DNA of 36,031 nucleotides from Lachnospiraceae bacterium (lineage in GTDB: Bacteria; Bacillota; Clostridia; Lachnospirales; Lachnospiraceae), in assembly GCA_029226225.1 (NCBI GenBank), contig JAQXXU010000112.1, positions 1-36,031 on the forward strand, written 5' to 3'. Positions 31,333 to 36,031 of the stretch are shown here, piece after piece. The notes below the pieces were generated by a model. The model did no database searches. It had not been told where the DNA came from and was given only the letters and a program-made list of their open reading frames with translations. The position numbers and the translations under genes were made by a program. Each line of letters opens with the position of its first letter. The stretch's first letter is position 1.

Positions 31333-32858
31333 GTTCAAGGACGTTTGACTTCAGTGATACATCTGAAGAAAAAGTTGCAACGCAAAAGGGCCTTGCGGGA
31401 AAAGAAGCATTTTCATTCGACACATACGAACAGAATTCGACGACAGCAGATGAAAAACATCCACTTCTTATAATAGAAGATAAAGCACAGACACTGGTGC
31501 ATCATGTCAGCGGCAGGTTTTACCGCTTTGATGAAAAAATGAGCTTCGAATACGGCAGATCATCAGATCAGCTATACGCTGCGATTAACGGGATAGATTC
31601 GAGATTTGTAAAGCTGATATATTGGCTGGCTGATAATCATACAGATGTCAGGCTTTCAGGACACATAGTAGGAGACAACTACTGTGTTTATAAGATAAGA
31701 GCAGTAGATGCGGCCGGTCTCAGGAGACTGACTTCTGAGGATGGATTTTTACAGAACGTGATCCAAAGGCTTCTGGCATCGAAGCCTCCAAAGGAAGAAA
31801 AGCACGATGATGAAGCCATAGAAGAAAAGTCGGTTGCCGAAAAGATCCGGATGAGTGATGTGACCGGAATGGAGAATTTTCTTAAGGTAGCATCATCAGT
31901 CCTTCCGGAGAATATAGCTGTCTGGGCAAAGCGGAACCTGATGATGGCGAGATCACAGAGCATAAGCCCTGATGAGAGACGCCATGCGATGAGAGCGCTC
32001 TCAATGATGCTTAATATCCACTGGCAGGATGCATATTTTCCTGCAATCGACCCAAATGCTGCAAGAAAAGTGTTAGATGAGAACCTTTACGGTATGGATA
32101 AAGTAAAACAGCGCATCATCGAGACAATCATACAAATAAACAGGACACATACACTTCCGGCATACGGACTTCTTTTATGTGGCCCTGCCGGAGTGGGAAA
32201 GTCACAGATAGCCTATGCAGTTGCTAAAATCCTGAAATTGCCGTGGACAGCTCTCGATATGAGCACGATAAATGACGCAGAAGCACTTACAGGAAGTCCG
32301 AGAGTCTATTCAAACGCAAAGCCAGGCAAAATAATGGAAGCTTTTTCAGAAGCCGGGTCATCAAATCTGGTCTTTATCATAAATGAGCTGGATAAGGCTG
32401 ATGCAGGAAAGAGCGGAATGAGTCCTGCGGACGCGCTTCTTACTTTACTTGATAACCTTGGATTCACTGATAATTATGTGGAGTGTACGATTCCGACGAA
32501 CGGAGTTTATCCGATAGCTACGGCGAACGATAAGTCAAAGATATCAGATCCCCTGATGACCAGATTCGCAGTTATCGACATAGACGACTACACAGCAGAT
32601 GAAAAACAGATGATATTCGAACGTTTTTCCCTGCCGAAAGTACTTAAAAGGATGCAGATACGACCGGAAGAGTGTGTGATAACAGATTCTGGCAGCAGAA
32701 AAGTAGTTGATATATATAAAGACCAGCCGGGAGTAAGAGATCTCGAGCAGGCTGCAGAGCACTTGGCAGCGCATGCTCTGTATCTGATTGAGACGACTCA
32801 TGTATCAACTGTTAAATATGACGCAAAAGATGTAGAGAAAGTTCTATTAGATGAATAA
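31329..32858 (+). CDS. Lon-type AAA+ ATPase without protease domain
   Basis: A 509-residue protein. The first 240 residues are unrecognised (a globular part with SGRFYRFDEKMSFEYG and INGIDSRFVKLIYWL, then a helical linker). From 240 the sequence follows the Lon ATPase module: ARKVLDENLYGMDKVKQRII, Walker A GPAGVGKS (285-292), the Lon pore-loop region GSPRVYSNAKPGKIMEAF, Walker B FIINELDKA in which the usual Asp-Glu is Asn352-Glu353, sensor-1 IATAND and sensor-2 region GVRDLEQAAEHLAAHAL. No Lon LAN domain and no S16 Ser-Lys protease domain are present; the chain ends after the lid. An unfoldase or remodelling role with the coupled TPR protein is inferred. The Walker B change could slow ATP hydrolysis. 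Confidence 0.88.
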   Translation: MSSRTFDFSDTSEEKVATQKGLAGKEAFSFDTYEQNSTTADEKHPLLIIEDKAQTLVHHVSGRFYRFDEKMSFEYGRSSDQLYAAINGIDSRFVKLIYWLADNHTDVRLSGHIVGDNYCVYKIRAVDAAGLRRLTSEDGFLQNVIQRLLASKPPKEEKHDDEAIEEKSVAEKIRMSDVTGMENFLKVASSVLPENIAVWAKRNLMMARSQSISPDERRHAMRALSMMLNIHWQDAYFPAIDPNAARKVLDENLYGMDKVKQRIIETIIQINRTHTLPAYGLLLCGPAGVGKSQIAYAVAKILKLPWTALDMSTINDAEALTGSPRVYSNAKPGKIMEAFSEAGSSNLVFIINELDKADAGKSGMSPADALLTLLDNLGFTDNYVECTIPTNGVYPIATANDKSKISDPLMTRFAVIDIDDYTADEKQMIFERFSLPKVLKRMQIRPEECVITDSGSRKVVDIYKDQPGVRDLEQAAEHLAAHALYLIETTHVSTVKYDAKDVEKVLLDE

Positions 32859-32955
32859 AATTCAATAGTGTATTGAGATAAATGCATCTAAAAGTGTTGA
32901 CTCTAGTATGATACAAGGGTTTAAAGTATACACAACAGCAAACGAAAAGGCAAAG

Positions 32956-32990
32956 GCGCCGGTACCTCGAAAGAGGTCCGGTGCTTTTTT
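32956..32990 (+). terminator. Terminator of the TPR-AAA operon
   Basis: GCGCCGGTACCTC (32956-32968) pairs with GAGGTCCGGTGC (32973-32984) with a GAAA tetraloop, followed by TTTTTT. One bulge and one wobble in the stem. Confidence 0.92.
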
Positions 32991-33013
32991 GCTCTCATTT
33001 TTACAAGACCTGA

Positions 33014-33047
33014 CCTGAGGACTTACTTATAATATTGACACCTCAGG
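33014..33047 (+). promoter_or_regulatory. Promoter with flanking inverted repeat for the cyclodeaminase-family gene
   Basis: TATAAT at 33028-33033 lies between CCTGAGG (33014-33020) and its reverse complement CCTCAGG (33041-33047). The arms bracket the -10, an operator-like layout. No convincing -35 is seen. GAAGGAGG precedes the ATG at 33063. Confidence 0.5.
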
Positions 33048-33062
33048 CGGGAAGGAGGTCAG

Positions 33063-34205
33063 ATGGATACAAAGATCGATTTTCTATATCTGAGTGAGCC
33101 TGACATGGTAAAGGCGGGAGTCAAAGACATGTCAGCATGCATCGAATCAATGGAAGATATGCTAAAGCTCCTGAAAGCGGGAGACTATATGATGGGAGGA
33201 GAAAATCATAATTCACATGGATGCATGGTTACCTTCCCGGATGACCCGAAATTCCCGGGGATGCCAAAGAACACACAGGACCGCAGGTTCATGGCAATGC
33301 CAGCTTATCTAGGCGGGAAATACCAGATGGCAGGAGTCAAATGGTACGGCTCCAATGTAGAGAATAAAGAAAAAGGTCTTCCGAGATCAATCCTTATGAT
33401 GGTCTTAAATGATAAGGATACCGGAGCACCGCTTGCTTTTATGTCGGCAAACCTCCTGTCAGCATACAGGACCGGCGGAATACCAGGAGTCGGAGCCAAG
33501 TATCTGGCGAGAAAAGATTCAGAAACGGCAGCGATCATAGGACCCGGAGTTATGGGAAAGACATCGCTTGCAGCGTTTGCAGTGACCTGTCCGAAGCTTC
33601 ACCGGGTAAATATCAAAGGAAGAGGCCGTAAGTCGATCGATTCCTTTATAGAATTTGTAAAGAAAGAGTATCCTCAGTTCGATGAGATAAATGTATGCGA
33701 GACAGATGAAGAGGCCATTAGAGGAGCAGATGTCATAGCATTTACGACTACAGCGATGACTGATGATGATCCGAAGATCGTAGAGACGTATCCTTATATA
33801 AGCGGTGACTGGGTAAAGCCAGGGGCATTCATTTCAATGCCGTCTGCAGCCAGATTTGATGATGATTATCTGAGCAAATGCAGATTTGTCGTAGATAACT
33901 ACAAACTCTATGAAGCATGGGCAAATGAATATCCATATCCGACATACCCGAAGATGGGTATCATCGGATGTAAATTTACTGATCTCGTCCATGAAGGAAA
34001 AAATAAGCTCTCCGATATCACAGAGATCACTGATATAATCGAAGGTAAGGCACCTGGGAGAAAATCAGACGATGAGGTGATCGTCTATTCAGTCGGCGGA
34101 ATGCCCGTCGAGGATGTGGCCTGGGGCTGCTCAGTCTACAGGAGAGCATTAAAAGAAGGAATCGGAGTTAAGCTGAATCTCTGGGATAAGCCGGAGATGG
34201 CATAA
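33063..34205 (+). CDS. Ornithine cyclodeaminase / mu-crystallin family NAD(P)-dependent protein
   Basis: 380 residues, longer than classical ornithine cyclodeaminase (about 330). Family features: YLSEPDMVKAG at the N-terminus, MPAYLGGKYQMAGVKWYGSN (substrate-binding Lys region), SANLLSAYRTGGIPGVGAKYLAR and the dinucleotide motif AAIIGPGVMGKTSL (GxGxxG, about 158-171), GADVIAFTTTA and the later FVVDNY. Relatives catalyse ornithine to proline plus ammonia, alanine or imine reduction. The 45-residue insertions (NHNSHGCMVTFPDDPKFPG) suggest a distinct subfamily with another substrate. It is followed by a P-II-like protein and an amino acid permease, pointing to amino acid or amine catabolism (inference). 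AAGGAGG is 4 bases before the ATG. Confidence 0.85.
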   Translation: MDTKIDFLYLSEPDMVKAGVKDMSACIESMEDMLKLLKAGDYMMGGENHNSHGCMVTFPDDPKFPGMPKNTQDRRFMAMPAYLGGKYQMAGVKWYGSNVENKEKGLPRSILMMVLNDKDTGAPLAFMSANLLSAYRTGGIPGVGAKYLARKDSETAAIIGPGVMGKTSLAAFAVTCPKLHRVNIKGRGRKSIDSFIEFVKKEYPQFDEINVCETDEEAIRGADVIAFTTTAMTDDDPKIVETYPYISGDWVKPGAFISMPSAARFDDDYLSKCRFVVDNYKLYEAWANEYPYPTYPKMGIIGCKFTDLVHEGKNKLSDITEITDIIEGKAPGRKSDDEVIVYSVGGMPVEDVAWGCSVYRRALKEGIGVKLNLWDKPEMA

Positions 34206-34228
34206 CTGAATAAGAAGGCACAACGGCG

Positions 34229-34276
34229 TGCGTATAAGTATTCGTATTTATATACTAATACTTATACGCATATTTT
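34229..34276 (+). terminator. Terminator-like hairpin after the cyclodeaminase-family gene
   Basis: Perfect 14-bp stem TGCGTATAAGTATT (34229-34242) with AATACTTATACGCA (34257-34270), followed by TATTTT. The stem is AT-rich, so termination may be partial, allowing some readthrough to the P-II gene. Confidence 0.72.
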
Positions 34277-34310
34277 ATTATAATAATATATGCAAATGGA
34301 GGAAAACAAA

Positions 34311-34658
34311 ATGGCTGGACTCAGTAAGATCGAAGTAATCTGTGATATGTCAAAATTCGCAGCTATAAAGAAAGAATTATCAGAGCTCAAGGTCGGAGGA
34401 ATGACCTTCACGCAGGTCTTAGGCTGCGGGGTAGAAAAGGGAACCAAAGAGTACGAGGTAGATGAAAACTACGAGATGGAGCTTCTCCCGAAGATCCAGG
34501 TGTCGGTCGTAGTTGACACAGAAAGAGTAAAGAAGATCACCGATGAGCTTCTAAAGACACTCTATACCGGACACATCGGTGATGGAAAAATCTTTGTCTA
34601 CAGCCTTGATAACGTGATCCGGGTAAGAACCGGAGACGAAGGAACTGACGCACTATGA
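34311..34658 (+). CDS. P-II family signal protein (GlnB/GlnK-like)
   Basis: A 115-residue trimeric sensor that reads 2-oxoglutarate and adenine nucleotides and controls a transporter or enzyme. ATG at 34311 is chosen because GGAGG ends 8 bases before it; an upstream ATG at 34290 lies before that site. The sequence follows P-II: KIEVICDMSKFAAIKKELSE, GMTFTQVLGCGVEKG (start of the T-loop), YEMELLPKIQVSVVVD and the B-loop TGHIGDGKIFVYSL, then VIRVRTGDEG. The T-loop (KGTKEYEVDENYEME) differs from GlnB/GlnK and its Tyr is not in the uridylylation context, so it may control a non-ammonium partner. Its neighbour is an APC amino acid permease instead of AmtB. Confidence 0.92.
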   Translation: MAGLSKIEVICDMSKFAAIKKELSELKVGGMTFTQVLGCGVEKGTKEYEVDENYEMELLPKIQVSVVVDTERVKKITDELLKTLYTGHIGDGKIFVYSLDNVIRVRTGDEGTDAL

Positions 34659-34675
34659 CCGAAAGCCTCGAGATG

Positions 34676-34737
34676 AGAACAAGCGAAGCGAAGTTCTAAT
34701 CCGAAGCGAGGTCGTTCTTTGAGATTAGCGAGAACGA
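34676..34737 (+). other. Structured intergenic element between the P-II and permease genes
   Basis: Several complementary words overlap: AGAAC (34676-34680) with GTTCT (34693-34697), CTAATC (34696-34701) with GATTAG (34723-34728), and TCGTTCT (34712-34718) with AGAACGA (34731-34737). The pairings are partly exclusive, which would suit an attenuator-like RNA. GCGAAGCGAAG words repeat in it. It matches no known riboswitch by eye. Confidence 0.3.
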
Positions 34738-34799
34738 GTCAGTAGACGAAGTTCAAGCTTAACGAAAAGAAATTCCTTAATTTAAAAGGAAGAAAATTT

Positions 34800-36031
34800 A
34801 TGGAAGAAAAAAAACTAGGACTTAGAAATGTCATATCGGTTTCGGTCGGGCTTGTTATAGCGACGAGCACCTTAGTCCAGTTAGGACAGGGTGCCGGACA
34901 GGCGGGAGTCATTTTCATACCGGCGATGATCATAGCGTGCCTTTTTAATATGATCACTATGGCGACACTGGCGGAACTGAATGCGATAATGCCGAATGTG
35001 ACCGGAGGACTTGCACAGTACACGTTGGCAGGGATAGGACCTATACCTACTATAGTTCTTATGGTAGGAGGCTACATGGTATCGAATATTTTATCCTGTG
35101 GAGTTGAAGCCTCGATCTTCGCATATGCGATGGGGTCAGTGCTGGGGCTTCCGATACCTAATTATTTCTGGGTAGTGATCGCATCAGTTATCATCCTTAT
35201 CGCAAACCTCCGTGGAGTAGATATGTTTGCAAAGATCCAGGATCTCGTAAGCTACCTGATGCTCGGCTCGATGCTTGTCATGGGAATCCTCGGAGCCCTG
35301 AAGCTCGGCACTGGAAAAATAGTCAGTCAGCCTATGGTAGTAGGACATCAGACACCGCTTTCTATCATATCTCTAACAGCTATAGCATTCTGGCTCTTCA
35401 TCGGAGCTGAATACGCTATCCCGATTTCAAAGGATGTAAAAAACGCGAAGAGGAATGTACCGCTTGGAATGTTCATGGGGCTTGGCATTATCTGTATAGT
35501 CCAGATAATCATGATCTTCGGCTTCCATAATTACACTTCATGGGACGACCTGATGAATTCGGCAGCACCTCACCTGCTGTATGGCGAATCACTTTACGGA
35601 AAAGCAGGTCAGATATGGATGTGCATCGTATCGGGACTTGCGGTAGTCAGTACGCAGAACTCGACAGTGCAGGGGCTTTCGGAAATTTTTGCAGGAATGA
35701 GCCACACGAACCTGATGCCGCAGTTCTTCGGAAAGATGAATAAGAATAAAGTGCCGTATATCGGCTGCTGGATTATCACCATCGGAATCCTGATCTGTGC
35801 ATGGATCTCGCAGAATTCATCAGACAGGATCAGCTTCCTGATCCAGGTTGGCTCGGTATTCTGGATGGCATCATACGCCACAGCAAATATAGATCTCCTG
35901 GTATTCAGGTACAGGCTTCCGAAGGCACCGAGAAACTTCAAGGTACCGCTTGGACCAATCCTTCCGTGTATCAGCATTGCCGGAATCATTTTTATGATAG
36001 CGAATATCTCGACTGATCCGGTAGAGAGAAA
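34800..36031 (+). CDS. APC superfamily amino acid permease (3' end beyond window)
   Basis: Open from the ATG at 34800 to the window edge, 410 codons so far. AAAAGGAAG precedes the start. The protein begins MEEKKLGLRNVISVSVGLVI and shows about 11 membrane segments, with the APC signature of helix 1 (GLVIATSTLVQLGQG) and ELNAIMPNVTGGLAQYT in helices 2-3. Later FWLFIGAEYAIPISKDVKNA and RNVPLGMFMG (helix 6 and loop) fit the APC fold. It should import or exchange an amino acid or amine with protons. With the upstream cyclodeaminase-family and P-II-like genes it forms a likely uptake-and-catabolism set. The C-terminal 50 or so residues are outside the window. Confidence 0.93.
   Translation, partial: MEEKKLGLRNVISVSVGLVIATSTLVQLGQGAGQAGVIFIPAMIIACLFNMITMATLAELNAIMPNVTGGLAQYTLAGIGPIPTIVLMVGGYMVSNILSCGVEASIFAYAMGSVLGLPIPNYFWVVIASVIILIANLRGVDMFAKIQDLVSYLMLGSMLVMGILGALKLGTGKIVSQPMVVGHQTPLSIISLTAIAFWLFIGAEYAIPISKDVKNAKRNVPLGMFMGLGIICIVQIIMIFGFHNYTSWDDLMNSAAPHLLYGESLYGKAGQIWMCIVSGLAVVSTQNSTVQGLSEIFAGMSHTNLMPQFFGKMNKNKVPYIGCWIITIGILICAWISQNSSDRISFLIQVGSVFWMASYATANIDLLVFRYRLPKAPRNFKVPLGPILPCISIAGIIFMIANISTDPVER

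Overview
The window looks like the replication and partition region of a secondary replicon (megaplasmid or chromid) from a Gram-positive, carbohydrate-using anaerobe, most likely a Lachnospiraceae member of the Butyrivibrio type. The basis is strong AGGAGG-type ribosome binding sites, low-to-moderate GC, AT-rich intergenic DNA, a secreted type I pullulanase, a GH94-like protein, PrsW and several c-di-GMP proteins. This taxonomic call is inference from gene style. No rRNA or tRNA gene was seen.

Layout. 1-2.66 kb: type I pullulanase; its ATG is cut by the window edge. 2.68-5.0 kb (minus): a small promoter-driven ORF, then a decaying catabolic operon of ribokinase, a flavin reductase remnant, an intact RidA and a C-terminal remnant of a class I amidotransferase. 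5.0-6.3 kb: an AbiEi-like (DUF6577-type) antitoxin/regulator with an unrecognised 125-residue partner, driven by a near-consensus promoter placed between two copies of an inverted-repeat operator. 6.5-9.45 kb: diguanylate cyclase with PAS, bicupin, PAT-type acetyltransferase. 9.5-9.8 kb: a symmetric hairpin element. 10-11.2 kb: membrane GT2 glycosyltransferase. 11.26-17.77 kb: a tight five-gene minus-strand operon (polysaccharide deacetylase, S1 protein, 5'-3' exonuclease, PAS-GGDEF-EAL-GGDEF protein, secreted class 3 lipase). 17.9-20 kb: secreted beta-helix-like protein and a PilZ c-di-GMP receptor. 20.1-21.8 kb: a GH94-family protein lacking the catalytic core. 21.9-25.5 kb: operon of PrsW-like protease, DUF815 AAA ATPase, 4-Cys zinc protein and DEDDh exonuclease. 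25.7 kb: YfbR-type 5'-nucleotidase.

26.3-30.4 kb is the replicon core: a Rep_3/RepB initiator, an iteron array upstream of it (five repeats in exact 21-bp phase plus variants in 22-bp phase), a small ribbon-helix-helix-like protein and ParA. The parA promoter is a perfect TTGACA-17-TATAAT embedded in four CATATGA-like boxes. About 0.8 kb of very AT-rich noncoding DNA follows. Left of this core nearly all genes run leftwards, and right of it all run rightwards, as expected for a replication origin. 30.5-32.9 kb: a translationally coupled TPR protein and a Lon-type AAA+ ATPase without a protease domain. 33-36 kb: ornithine cyclodeaminase-family protein, P-II-like regulator and a 3'-truncated APC amino acid permease.

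Themes: (1) c-di-GMP control of a possible N-acetylated exopolysaccharide (two GGDEF proteins, one EAL domain, PilZ, GT2, deacetylase); (2) plasmid replication and segregation with autoregulated promoters; (3) several uncharacterised small operons (AbiEi-like plus partner, TPR plus Lon-like AAA, PrsW/AAA/zinc/exonuclease) that are the best candidates for undescribed systems; (4) gene decay (flavin reductase, amidotransferase, GH94-like).
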